A stretch of 64,000 nucleotides of DNA from DATIUV01 sp049322755 (GTDB taxonomy: Bacteria > Pseudomonadota > Gammaproteobacteria > Burkholderiales > UBA6910), in NCBI GenBank assembly GCA_049322755.1, contig JBMOQX010000037.1, forward strand, positions 124,001 through 188,000, in the 5' to 3' direction. This document shows, piece by piece, positions 32,726-41,341 of this stretch (position 1 is the first letter of the stretch; every line of letters starts with the position of its first letter). Made by a program: the position numbers and the translations under genes. The notes beneath the pieces were generated by a model, which was given only the letters and a program-made list of their open reading frames with translations, made no database searches and was not told where the DNA came from.

Positions 32726-35700
32726 CTACGCTGCGGCCGCCTCGCGCATGCGCAGCGCCTCTTCGATGTCCACCGCCACCACGCGCGAGACCCCTTGCTC
32801 CTGCATGGTGATGCCGATCAGCTGGCCGGCCATTTCCATGGTGAGCTTGTTGTGGCTGATGAACACGAACTGGGTCTGCTCCGACATGCGCCGGACCAGC
32901 TGGCAGAAGCGATCCGTGTTGGTGTCGTCGAGCGGCGCGTCCACCTCGTCCAGCAGGCAGAATGGCGCCGGGTTGAGCTGGAACATCGAGAACACCAGCG
33001 CCAGAGCGGTCAGCGCCTTCTCGCCCCCGGAAAGCAGATGAATGGAGGTGTTCTTCTTCCCCGGCGGCTGCGCCACCACCTGGACGCCGGCGTCGAGGAT
33101 CTCCTCGCCGGTCAGCACCAGGCGCGCCTGGCCGCCGCCGAAAAGGGTCGGGAACAGGTCGGTGAGGTGGGCATTGACCTGCTCGTAGGTGGCCATCAGC
33201 CGTTCGCGGGTCTCGCGGTCGATGCGCCGGATCGCGTTCTCCAGCGTCTCCACCGCCTGGCGCAGGTCCTCCGACTGGGCGTCCAGGAAGCTCTTGCGCT
33301 CGCGCGAGGCCTTGAGCTCATCCAGCGCCGCGAGATTCACGGCGCCGAGGGCCTCGATTTCCCCTTGCAGACGGCCGATCTCGGCCTGCAGCGCGGCAGG
33401 GCGCATGCCCCTGGTGAGCTGCCCGCGCAGCGCCCCCTCGTCGGCGCCGGCTTCGCGCAACTGCTCGTCGAACTGGCTCACGGTGAGCCGCGCTTCCTGC
33501 TCCTTGAGCCGCGCTTCGCCCAGCTTCTGGCGCACGGGCTCGATGCCCTGCTCCGCCGCAAGCCGTTGCTCCTCGACTTCCCGCAGCGCGGCGGACGCCG
33601 CTTCCAGGGCGTCCCGAACCTGGGCCAACGCCTGCGAGCGGGCCTGCTGGGTTGCCAGGGCGGCCTGCAGCTCGCGCTCCAGCGGAGCCGGGTCGAGAGT
33701 CTCCAGTTCGCGCTCCAGTTCGCGAAGTGCCGACTGGCCTTCCGCCAGATTTTCAGTTATTACCTTAATAATATCTGATAATTCACTGATTTTATTATTA
33801 CAAAACCTTTCGTAATAGAGCGATTCCTGATGCTCCTGCAGGGCCTGTTGATGCGCCTGCCGCCGCTCGGACAGGACGCTGTCGGCCCCCTGGCGCCCGG
33901 CTGCAGAAGCGTCCAGCGCCTGTCTCAGCCGGTCTAGATCCTGCTCCAGTTCCGCCAGCCGTTGTTCCGCCCGGGCGCGATGGGCCGTCTCGGATTCGCT
34001 GTGGCTGGCAATCTCCGCCAGCTCGCGGTCGATCTGCTGATGGCGTTCGGTGATGCGCTGGGCGGTTTCCCGCAACTTGAGCACCTCCACCTGAATTCCA
34101 TGCCGGCGCTGCTGGTCCGCCATGACCGCCGCCCGCGCCTCTTCCAGCCGGGTTTCCTGATCCTGCAGCGCCGCCCGCGCCGCGCTCACCCGCGCCTCGC
34201 AGCCTTGGCGCGCCGCCTGCAGCTCGGTCACGCGTGCGCCCAGCGCGGCAATCTCCCGCTCCCGCGCCAGCACGCCGTGCAACTCCGAATCCGGCACGTA
34301 GAACGTCAGCGTGGCAGCGGTGACGACGTGCCCGGCCGGCGTCACCCAGGCCTCTCCGGGCGCCAACGAGTGGCGCTGCGCGAGCGCCGCATCGAGGGTC
34401 TCGGCCGCGTAGACGTGGGCAAGCCAGTCATCCACCGCGCGCTCGGCCCGGGGGTCGCGGCAATCCACCAGGGCCCGTAACGGGCGGCCCTTTGCGGCTT
34501 CGGATGTCGGGGACGGCGGCGCCCCCGGCTCGTAGCACGCCAGTTTTCCCGGCGGGGACACGTCCCAGGTCCCGGCGTCGTCGAGCCCCGGCAGCACGAT
34601 CGCGTTGAGCCGCTCCCGCAGCACCGCCTCCAGGGCGTCCTCCCAGCCGGGGTCCACCTGGATCGCCTGCCAGAAGCGCGTGTTGCCGGCGAGGCCGCGG
34701 TCGCCAAGCCAGGCGGTGAGCTTCTCGTTGCTTTCCAGCTTGGCCTGCAACTGCTTCAGCGCCGCCTGGCGCGCCTCGGTCTGGGTCAGGGTCTGCTGCG
34801 TCTCCTGCGATTCCCGGCGCGCCTGCTCCAGCGCGGCCTGAAACTGCGGCAGCTCCGCCGCCAGGCGCTCGGCCTCCGAGCGCCGTCGCGCCAACTCCTG
34901 ATCGAGATCGGCGAGTTCGCGTTCCTTCTCCGGCAGCTGCGAATCTTCTCCGCGGGGCAGCTGGGCGGCCTCTTCCTCCAGGCGTGTCCGGCGCCCGGCC
35001 AGCTGCTCCAGGGCCCGCACCGCGTGATCCCGATGCGCCTGCTCCAGCTGGCGGCCCTGCTCCGCCATCACCACCGCCTTCTGCGCCTCCGCGAGCCGCG
35101 CCTGGGCGTCGCGGTAGGCCTGCTCGATGCGCGGCAACTCGCCGGATTCGGTTTCGACCCGGCGCGCCCGCTCCTCCACCTGCGCCGCGGCCTTCTCCAG
35201 TTCCTTGCCCCAGTGCGCCTGCGCCGCGGTGCTGTTCTCGTGCTGGCGCTGGTAACCCTCGAGCTGATGCCGATGGGACGCGATCTGCTGCTCCAGCCGC
35301 GCCCGGCTGTCCCGGGTGTGCTTGAGGCTCTGCTCGAGCCGGCCCGCTTCGGCATTGGCCTCGTAGAGCTGGCCCTGGGCGGCGTGCACCGCGTCGCTGG
35401 CGGCGTAGTGACCCTGCCGCGCCTCTTCCTGGCGCCGCTCCGCCTCCCGCAGCCGCGCGATCTGGGCCTCCAGCTCGGTCTCGAGGCGCTGGATCTCGCG
35501 GGCGTGGCGATCCTGGGCGTTCTGGGCGTCCTGCTTGCGGGTGAACCAAAGCAGGGCCTGGGTGGACTGCAGTTCCCGCTGCAACGCCCCGAAACGCTCC
35601 GCCACCCGGGCCTGGTCCTCGAGGCGCCCGAGCTGGGCGTCCAGTTCCTGGCGGATGTCATCCACCCGCGCCAGGTTCTCGCGCGCGTCCTCAAGGCGCA

Positions 35701-36244
35701 GCTCGGTCTCGCGCCGGCGTTCGCGGTACTTAGACACGCCGGCCGCCTCCTCCAGGAACACCCGGAGCTCCTCCGGCTTGGCCTCGATGATGCGCGAGAT
35801 CATGCCCTGCTCGATGATGGCGTAGGCGCGCCCGCCCAGCCCGGTGCCGAGGAAGATGTCCTGCACATCCCGGCGCCGCACATGCTGGTTGTTGATGTAA
35901 TAGGAGGATTCGCCGTCGCGCTCGAGCACGCGCTTGACCGAGATCTCGGCGTACTGGGCCCACTGGCCGCCGGCCTTGCCGAGGCTGTTGTCGAACACCA
36001 GCTCGACGCTGGCACGGCCCACCGGCTTGCGCTCGCCGGAGCCGTTGAAGATCACGTCCTGCATGGTCTCGCCGCGCAGCGCCGAGGCGCGGGATTCACC
36101 CAGCACCCAGCGCACGGCGTCGATGATGTTGGACTTGCCGCACCCGTTGGGACCGACCACGCCGACGAGATCGCCCGGCAGCGCGATATGGGTGGGGTCG
36201 ACGAAGGACTTGAATCCGGCGAGCTTGAGCTGGGCGAGACGCAA
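32726..36244 (-). CDS. smc: chromosome segregation SMC protein
   Basis: SMC is an ATPase that compacts and helps segregate the chromosome, normally with ScpA and ScpB. The 1172-residue protein shows Walker A GPNGCGKSNIIDAVRWVLGE (from residue 31), long coiled coils (about 170-500 and 680-1010), and a hinge (about 520-670). The C-terminal head has the signature LSGGEKALTALAL and Walker B FCLLDEVDAPLDDTNTDRF. The start is TTG 36244; an in-frame TAA just upstream excludes any longer version. Residues about 808-831 are encoded by a very AT-rich patch (listed separately). It heads the smc-zipA-ligA-galU unit. Confidence 0.96.
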   Translation of the reverse strand: MRLAQLKLAGFKSFVDPTHIALPGDLVGVVGPNGCGKSNIIDAVRWVLGESRASALRGETMQDVIFNGSGERKPVGRASVELVFDNSLGKAGGQWAQYAEISVKRVLERDGESSYYINNQHVRRRDVQDIFLGTGLGGRAYAIIEQGMISRIIEAKPEELRVFLEEAAGVSKYRERRRETELRLEDARENLARVDDIRQELDAQLGRLEDQARVAERFGALQRELQSTQALLWFTRKQDAQNAQDRHAREIQRLETELEAQIARLREAERRQEEARQGHYAASDAVHAAQGQLYEANAEAGRLEQSLKHTRDSRARLEQQIASHRHQLEGYQRQHENSTAAQAHWGKELEKAAAQVEERARRVETESGELPRIEQAYRDAQARLAEAQKAVVMAEQGRQLEQAHRDHAVRALEQLAGRRTRLEEEAAQLPRGEDSQLPEKERELADLDQELARRRSEAERLAAELPQFQAALEQARRESQETQQTLTQTEARQAALKQLQAKLESNEKLTAWLGDRGLAGNTRFWQAIQVDPGWEDALEAVLRERLNAIVLPGLDDAGTWDVSPPGKLACYEPGAPPSPTSEAAKGRPLRALVDCRDPRAERAVDDWLAHVYAAETLDAALAQRHSLAPGEAWVTPAGHVVTAATLTFYVPDSELHGVLAREREIAALGARVTELQAARQGCEARVSAARAALQDQETRLEEARAAVMADQQRRHGIQVEVLKLRETAQRITERHQQIDRELAEIASHSESETAHRARAEQRLAELEQDLDRLRQALDASAAGRQGADSVLSERRQAHQQALQEHQESLYYERFCNNKISELSDIIKVITENLAEGQSALRELERELETLDPAPLERELQAALATQQARSQALAQVRDALEAASAALREVEEQRLAAEQGIEPVRQKLGEARLKEQEARLTVSQFDEQLREAGADEGALRGQLTRGMRPAALQAEIGRLQGEIEALGAVNLAALDELKASRERKSFLDAQSEDLRQAVETLENAIRRIDRETRERLMATYEQVNAHLTDLFPTLFGGGQARLVLTGEEILDAGVQVVAQPPGKKNTSIHLLSGGEKALTALALVFSMFQLNPAPFCLLDEVDAPLDDTNTDRFCQLVRRMSEQTQFVFISHNKLTMEMAGQLIGITMQEQGVSRVVAVDIEEALRMREAAAA
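33751..33820. other. AT-rich island inside smc
   Basis: These 70 bp contain 16 G or C (23%), while the flanks are typical high-GC coding sequence. The reading frame stays open and encodes YYERFCNNKISELSDIIK and following residues in the second coiled-coil arm. It uses codons rare in the rest of the gene (TTA, TCA, ATA, AGT, AGG, AAT). The plus strand has TAATAAT near the left and ATTATTA near the right as a loose inverted repeat. Confidence 0.8.
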
Positions 36245-36289
36245 CGTTCTGACCGACGTGTGAAGTTATAATGTCCCAAAAATCAACAA

Positions 36290-36326
36290 GGAGTCGCGCC
36301 GGTGGTCCGAAAAAAGGCGCGACTCC
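36290..36326. repeat. perfect 11-bp inverted repeat between smc and queF
   Basis: GGAGTCGCGCC (36290-36300) and GGCGCGACTCC (36316-36326) pair perfectly around a 15-nt loop that contains an A6 run. The element lies in the 133-bp gap between divergent smc and queF, just beyond a TATAAT (36267-36272). There is no T tract in the usual place on the plus strand. On the minus strand, TTGTTGATTTTT follows. It may be an operator, a leader hairpin of smc, or a bidirectional stop. Confidence 0.7.
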
Positions 36327-36377
36327 CCGTTCCTCGTGAGCCGGCCGCATTTTAACTGATTTGTCACCCACGCGAGA

Positions 36378-36797
36378 ATGACGACGCGCGCATCGAAGCA
36401 GCTGGAAACGTTTCCGAACCCCGCCCCGGCGCGGGACTTCCTGATCCACATGGAAATCCCCGAGTTCACCTGCCTGTGTCCGAAGACCGGACAGCCGGAT
36501 TTCGCCACGCTGCTCCTGGACTACATCCCGGACAAACGCTGCGTCGAGCTGAAAAGCCTGAAGCTCTACGTCTGGTCCTACCGCAACGAGGGGGCGTTTC
36601 ACGAAGCGGTCACCAACCGCATCCTGGACGATCTCGTGGCGGCGACGCGTCCCCGCTACATGCGCCTGCGGGCCCGGTTCTACGTCCGCGGCGGCATCTT
36701 CACCACGGTCGAGGCAGAGCACCGCAGGAAGGGCTGGAAACCGCGGGAAGCCCTCGCGCTGCCGGAATTCCCGGCCGAGCCCAGCACGCGCGGCTAG
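36378..36797 (+). CDS. queF: NADPH-dependent 7-cyano-7-deazaguanine reductase (type I QueF)
   Basis: QueF reduces preQ0 to preQ1, the precursor of queuosine in tRNA. The 139-residue unimodular form (B. subtilis type) shows the active-site motif EFTCLCPKTGQPDFA with the nucleophilic cysteine before Pro, the QueF motif VELKSLKLYVWSYRNEGAFH, and the late EAEHRRKG. It is divergent from smc. No preQ1 riboswitch was recognised upstream. Other queuosine genes are not in this window. Confidence 0.95.
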   Translation: MTTRASKQLETFPNPAPARDFLIHMEIPEFTCLCPKTGQPDFATLLLDYIPDKRCVELKSLKLYVWSYRNEGAFHEAVTNRILDDLVAATRPRYMRLRARFYVRGGIFTTVEAEHRRKGWKPREALALPEFPAEPSTRG

Positions 36798-36814
36798 GCG
36801 CCGCCGGCGCCGCA

Positions 36815-36843
36815 TTGGCTGGCCCGGGCGGCGCCGATATAAT
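36815..36843 (+). promoter_or_regulatory. candidate sigma70 promoter of dapC-dapD
   Basis: TTGGCT (36815-36820), a 17-bp spacer and a perfect TATAAT (36838-36843) lie between queF and dapC. The ATG of dapC at 36886 is 43 nt downstream of the -10, giving a leader of roughly 35 nt. The -10 and spacing are ideal, so this is the best-formed promoter in the window. Confidence 0.65.
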
Positions 36844-36885
36844 GCGGCGCTTTGACGGTGCCCCCGTCCATCCCGCTCTGGAACG

Positions 36886-38103
36886 ATGAATCCTCACCTC
36901 GACCGGCTGCAGTCTTACCCGTTCCAGAAACTCGCGGCACTGTTCGCGGACATCGCACCCAATCCGCGGCTGGCGCCGGTGAACCTGTCCATCGGCGAGC
37001 CCAAACACCCGACGCCGCCCTTCATCGCGCACGCGCTGGCCAACTCCCTCGCGGGCCTTGCCAGCTACCCGCTGACCCTGGGCGAGCGCAACCTGCGGGA
37101 GACCATCGCCGGCTGGCTGCAGCGCCGCTACGCGCTGCACGCGATTGATCCCGAGCGCCAGGTGATACCGGTCAACGGCAGCCGCGAGGCGCTGTTCTCG
37201 TTCGCCCAGGCGGTGGTGGATCCGTCCCGCGCCGGGGCGACGGTCATCTGCCCCAACCCGTTCTACCAGATCTACGAGGGTGCGGCGCTGCTGGCGGGGG
37301 CGGTGCCGCAATTCCTGAACCTGCTTCCGGAAGACCGCTACCGCATGGATTTCTCCCAGCTGCCCGAAGCGCTCTGGCGGCGCGCTCAGCTGGTCTACAT
37401 GTGTTCGCCGGGCAATCCCACGGGCAGCGTCATGTCCCTGGACGAGTGGCGGCGGCTGTTCGAGCTGTCGGACCGGCACGGCTTCGTGATCGCGGCGGAC
37501 GAGTGCTACTCGGAAATCTACTTCGACGAATCCAGGCCCCCGCTCGGCGCGCTGGAAGCCGCCCACGCGCTGGGGCGGAAGGATTTCCCGCGGCTGGTGG
37601 TGTTCGGCAGCCTGTCCAAACGCTCCAATGTCCCGGGCATGCGCTCGGGCTTCGTCGCCGGCGACGCCGAGGTGCTGTCGCGCTATCTGCTCTACCGCAC
37701 CTACCACGGCTGCGCCATGAGCCCGCCGGTGCAGGCGGCGAGCTGCGCGGCGTGGGCCGACGAGGCGCACGTCGCGGACAACCGCGCCCGCTATCGGGAA
37801 AAGTTCGACGCCGTGATGCCGATGCTGGAAGATGTGCTCGGCGTCGAGTGCCCGGACGCGGGTTTCTACCTCTGGGCGCGGACGCCGTTCGACGACACGG
37901 TTTTCGCTAGGCTGCTGGCTCGCGACTATAATGTGACGGTTCTTCCCGGTTCGTACCTGGCGCGGGAGGCGCACGGGCTCAACCCCGGGCGCAGCTTCGT
38001 GCGCATCGCCCTGGTGGCGCCGCTGGCGGAGTGCGTTGCGGCGGCGGAGCGGATCCGGAATTTTGTCAGCCAGGGGGCGCGCGAAGCGGCTCCCGGCGCA
38101 TGA
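36886..38103 (+). CDS. dapC: succinyldiaminopimelate aminotransferase
   Basis: DapC transaminates N-succinyl-2-amino-6-ketopimelate with glutamate in the succinylase branch of diaminopimelate/lysine synthesis. The 405-residue class I aminotransferase shows LSIGEPKHPTP near the N-terminus, YMCSPGNPTGSVMSLDEW, ADECYSEIYFDE, and the PLP lysine in FGSLSKRSNVPGMRSGF. The context with dapD 27 bp downstream and dapE nearby strongly supports DapC over other aminotransferases of the same fold. Confidence 0.95.
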   Translation: MNPHLDRLQSYPFQKLAALFADIAPNPRLAPVNLSIGEPKHPTPPFIAHALANSLAGLASYPLTLGERNLRETIAGWLQRRYALHAIDPERQVIPVNGSREALFSFAQAVVDPSRAGATVICPNPFYQIYEGAALLAGAVPQFLNLLPEDRYRMDFSQLPEALWRRAQLVYMCSPGNPTGSVMSLDEWRRLFELSDRHGFVIAADECYSEIYFDESRPPLGALEAAHALGRKDFPRLVVFGSLSKRSNVPGMRSGFVAGDAEVLSRYLLYRTYHGCAMSPPVQAASCAAWADEAHVADNRARYREKFDAVMPMLEDVLGVECPDAGFYLWARTPFDDTVFARLLARDYNVTVLPGSYLAREAHGLNPGRSFVRIALVAPLAECVAAAERIRNFVSQGAREAAPGA

Positions 38104-38130
38104 CGCCTCAAGACCAAGAAAGCCAAGGAC

Positions 38131-38952
38131 ATGGAGCAACTGAAGAGCATCATCGAAGATGCGTTCGAGCGCCGCAGCGAGATCACGCCGCGCAACGTCG
38201 CCACCAAGGTCAAGGAGGCGGCGATGGAAGTGGTGGAGCTGCTCGACAAGGGCAAGCTGCGGGTGGCCGAGAAGGTGGACGGCCGCTGGGTGACGCACGA
38301 GTGGATCAAGAAGGCGGTGCTGCTGCTGTTCCGGATCGAGGACAACACCTTCATCAAGGGCGGCTTCACCAACTACTTCGACAAGGTGCCGTCGAAGTTC
38401 GCCGACTACAACTCGCGGGATTTCCGCGACGGCGGCTTCCGCGTGGTGCCGCCGGCCGCGGTGCGCAAGGGCGCCTACATCGCCGGCAACGTGGTGCTGA
38501 TGCCGTCCTACGTGAACATCGGCGCCTACGTCGACGAGGGCACCATGGTGGACACCTGGGCCACGGTGGGCTCGTGCGCCCAGATCGGCAAGCACGTGCA
38601 CCTGGCGGGCGGGGTCGGCATCGGCGGGGTGCTGGAGCCGGTACAGGCGACACCCACCATCATCGAGGACCACTGCTTCATCGGCGCGCGCTCGGAGATC
38701 GTCGAGGGCCTGATCATCGAGGAAGGCTCCGTCATCGGCACCGGCGTGTTCCTGTCCCAGAGCACCAAGATCTACAACCGCGAGACGGGCGAGATCACCT
38801 ACGGGCGGGTGCCGGCCGGGTCGGTGGTGGTGTCGGGGAGCCTGCCCTCGCCCGACGGCAGGTACAGCCTGTACTGCGCCGTCATCGTCAAGCAGGTGGA
38901 CGCCAGGACCCGTGCCAAGACCAGCATCAACGAGCTCTTGCGCGGAATTTGA
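38131..38952 (+). CDS. dapD: tetrahydrodipicolinate N-succinyltransferase
   Basis: DapD succinylates tetrahydrodipicolinate using succinyl-CoA, the entry to the succinylase branch of the lysine/peptidoglycan pathway. The 273-residue protein has an N-terminal helical domain (about 1-90) and a left-handed beta-helix of hexapeptide repeats. Motifs are GAYVDEGTMVDTWATVGSCA, GGVGIGGVLEPVQATP and HCFIGARSEIVEG. It is 27 bp after dapC and probably in the same transcript. Confidence 0.97.
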   Translation: MEQLKSIIEDAFERRSEITPRNVATKVKEAAMEVVELLDKGKLRVAEKVDGRWVTHEWIKKAVLLLFRIEDNTFIKGGFTNYFDKVPSKFADYNSRDFRDGGFRVVPPAAVRKGAYIAGNVVLMPSYVNIGAYVDEGTMVDTWATVGSCAQIGKHVHLAGGVGIGGVLEPVQATPTIIEDHCFIGARSEIVEGLIIEEGSVIGTGVFLSQSTKIYNRETGEITYGRVPAGSVVVSGSLPSPDGRYSLYCAVIVKQVDARTRAKTSINELLRGI

Positions 38953-39003
38953 CCGCGGCGGACCGCCGCCCGCGGTGACGGCAATCGCACCGGGAGGTCG
39001 CTC

Positions 39004-40146
39004 ATGATCATCGCTCCGCTGCTGCGCCTGATGGCCGAAAAGCAGGCTTCCGACCTGTTCTTCACCGTCGGCGCACCGATCCAGATCAAGATCAACGGCG
39101 TGTGCATGCCGATCAATGACGCGCCGCTGGAATCCGACCAGATGATCAAGCTCGCCTACGGGCTGATGACGGAGGAGCAGATCCGCTCGTTCGAAACGAC
39201 GATGGAGATGAATTTCTCCTTCCATCTCCCGGACGTGGCCAACTACCGCGTCAACGTGTTCCGCCAGCGCGGCGACCTGGCGATGGTGATCCGCCACATC
39301 AAGAGCACGATCCCGACCGTCGAGGAACTGCGCCTGCCGCTGGTGCTCAAGGACCTGATCGTCGAGCGCCGGGGCCTGATCCTGGTGGTGGGCTCCACCG
39401 GCGCCGGCAAGTCCTCGACGCTGGCGGCGATGCTGGATTTCCGCAGTACCAACCGCGCCGGCCACATCCTCACGGTGGAGGATCCGATCGAGTTCGTGTT
39501 CAAGCACAAGAAATCGATCGTCAACCAGCGCGAGATCGGCATGGACACGGTGTCCTATTCGAATGCGCTCACCAACGCCATGCGCGAGGCGCCGGATCTG
39601 CTGATGATCGGCGAGATCCGCGACCGCGAGACGCTCAAGCACGGCATCATCTACGCCCTCACCGGCCACTTGTGCATGTCCACCATGCACGCCAACAACA
39701 GCTACCACGCGCTCTCGCGCATCATCAACTTCTTCCCCCACGATGCGCGCACGGCGCTGCTCTCGGACCTGGCCATCAGCCTCAAGGCCATCATTTCCCA
39801 GCGCCTGGTGCGCGGCATCGACGGCAGGCTGCTACCGGCGGTGGAGATTCTGATGAACACCAAGCGCATCGCCGAGCTGATCAAGGAAGGCGAGATCGAC
39901 GCCATCAAAGAAGCGATGGAATCCAGCGTCTCCCCGGGCTCGCAGACCTTCGAGCAGGCGCTCTACAAGATGCACAAGGCCGGCCAGATCACCCGCGACG
40001 AAGCGATGGCCAATGCCGACTCGCCGACCAACCTGGCAGCCCTGATCGACTACACGGCGGGGCGCAGCGAGGCGCCCCAGGCGGCTGCCGCGCCGAAACC
40101 GTCCGCGGGCGAGTACCCGCTCAAGATCGACATCCTGGACAAATAA
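39004..40146 (+). CDS. pilU: type IV pilus retraction ATPase, PilU-like
   Basis: A 380-residue hexameric ATPase of the PilT/PilU family. It works at the inner face of the membrane to retract type IV pili. It shows Walker A VGSTGAGKSSTL, the Asp box TVEDPIEFVFKHK, Walker B LLMIGEIRDRET and the His box TGHLCMSTMHANNSY. The C-terminal GEIDAIKEAMESS and QTFEQALYKMHKAGQI resemble PilU more than PilT. It lies 51 bp after dapD and 61 bp before dapE, an odd but recurrent place in betaproteobacteria. The core pilus genes are elsewhere. Confidence 0.9.
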   Translation: MIIAPLLRLMAEKQASDLFFTVGAPIQIKINGVCMPINDAPLESDQMIKLAYGLMTEEQIRSFETTMEMNFSFHLPDVANYRVNVFRQRGDLAMVIRHIKSTIPTVEELRLPLVLKDLIVERRGLILVVGSTGAGKSSTLAAMLDFRSTNRAGHILTVEDPIEFVFKHKKSIVNQREIGMDTVSYSNALTNAMREAPDLLMIGEIRDRETLKHGIIYALTGHLCMSTMHANNSYHALSRIINFFPHDARTALLSDLAISLKAIISQRLVRGIDGRLLPAVEILMNTKRIAELIKEGEIDAIKEAMESSVSPGSQTFEQALYKMHKAGQITRDEAMANADSPTNLAALIDYTAGRSEAPQAAAAPKPSAGEYPLKIDILDK

Positions 40147-40165
40147 CGCCGCTGCGGCGGCCTTG

Positions 40166-40190
40166 GCGGCGCCGGTCCATCCGGCGCCGC
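40166..40190. terminator. GC hairpin after pilU
   Basis: A perfect 10-bp stem GCGGCGCCGG/CCGGCGCCGC with loop TCCAT lies 17 bp before dapE, inside the pilU-dapE gap. No T tract follows. It may be a Rho-assisted stop or a structured leader of dapE. Confidence 0.45.
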
Positions 40191-40207
40191 ACTGTTGTGA
40201 AGACCCG

Positions 40208-41341
40208 ATGGATCACCCCGCGATCGATTTGCTGAAGACCCTCGTTGCCCGCCGTTCGGTGACGCCCGACGACGCCGGCTGCCAGGACGTGGTGGCGGAA
40301 CGCCTGGCGCCGCTGGGATTCCGCATCGAGCGCCTGCGTTTCGGCAACGTGCACAACCTGTGGGCACGGCGCGGAACGTCGGGCCCGCTGCTGTGCTTCG
40401 CCGGCCACACCGATGTCGTGCCGCCGGGCCCGCTTGAGGCCTGGCACAGCGACCCCTTCGTCCCCACGGTGCGCGACGGCAAGCTCTATGGCCGCGGCGC
40501 GGCGGACATGAAGGGGTCCATCGCCGCGTTCGTCACCGCGGTGGAGGATTTCGCCGCGCAGCAGCCGGCCGCGCCGGGCTGCGTCGCCCTGCTGCTCACC
40601 TCCGACGAGGAAGGCATCGCGGTGGACGGCACCGTAAAGGTGGTGCAGGAGCTCAAGCGCCGCAGCGAAACCGTCGACTACTGCATCGTCGGCGAGCCCA
40701 CGTCCGCCGCGGCGCTGGGCGACACGCTCAAGAACGGCCGGCGCGGGTCCCTCTCGGGGACGCTCACGGTGAAGGGCGTGCAGGGGCACGTGGCGTATCC
40801 CCACCTGGCGCGCAACCCGATCCACCAGGCGGCACCGGCCATCGCCGAGCTGGCGGGCGTGGAGTGGGACCGCGGCAATGAGCATTTCCCGCCCACCACG
40901 TTCCAGATATCGAATATCCGCGCCGGCACCGGCGTCACCAACGTGATTCCCGGCCAGGTGACGCTGCAGTTCAACTGGCGCTTCTCCACCGCCAGCACGG
41001 TGGAATCGCTCAAGGCGCGTCTCGCCCAGGTGCTGGAACGCCACGCGCTGGACTACGACATTGCCTGGGAGGAGCCGCATAACCGCCCCTACCTCACCGC
41101 GCCGGGTCCGCTGGCGGACGCGCTCGCCGCGGCCGTCCGGGAAGTCACCGGCGTCCATGCCCAGCTCTCCACCACCGGCGGCACCTCGGACGGGCGCTTC
41201 ATCGCCGAGATCTGCCCCCAGGTGATCGAGCTGGGCCCGCTCAACGCAACAATCCACAAAGTCGACGAATGCATCGACCTCGCCGACGTCCCGCGGCTGG
41301 CCGCAATCTACGGGCTCGCCATGCGGCGTCTGCTGGCCTGA
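40208..41341 (+). CDS. dapE: succinyl-diaminopimelate desuccinylase
   Basis: DapE removes succinate from N-succinyl-LL-diaminopimelate, using two zinc ions. I start at ATG 40208 (MDHPAIDLLKTLVARRSVTP), the family N-terminus. The 377-residue M20-fold enzyme shows CFAGHTDVVPPG (zinc His), YGRGAADMKGS (bridging Asp), TSDEEG (general base Glu and zinc Glu), and STTGGTSDGRF. With dapC and dapD it covers the succinylase branch. Its 3' end may overlap the start of prmB. Confidence 0.97.
   Translation: MDHPAIDLLKTLVARRSVTPDDAGCQDVVAERLAPLGFRIERLRFGNVHNLWARRGTSGPLLCFAGHTDVVPPGPLEAWHSDPFVPTVRDGKLYGRGAADMKGSIAAFVTAVEDFAAQQPAAPGCVALLLTSDEEGIAVDGTVKVVQELKRRSETVDYCIVGEPTSAAALGDTLKNGRRGSLSGTLTVKGVQGHVAYPHLARNPIHQAAPAIAELAGVEWDRGNEHFPPTTFQISNIRAGTGVTNVIPGQVTLQFNWRFSTASTVESLKARLAQVLERHALDYDIAWEEPHNRPYLTAPGPLADALAAAVREVTGVHAQLSTTGGTSDGRFIAEICPQVIELGPLNATIHKVDECIDLADVPRLAAIYGLAMRRLLA

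Noticed and set aside
36245..36377. preQ1 riboswitch upstream of queF
   Set aside because: The only strong structure is the 11-bp inverted repeat; I could not fit a preQ1 aptamer fold or its conserved core.
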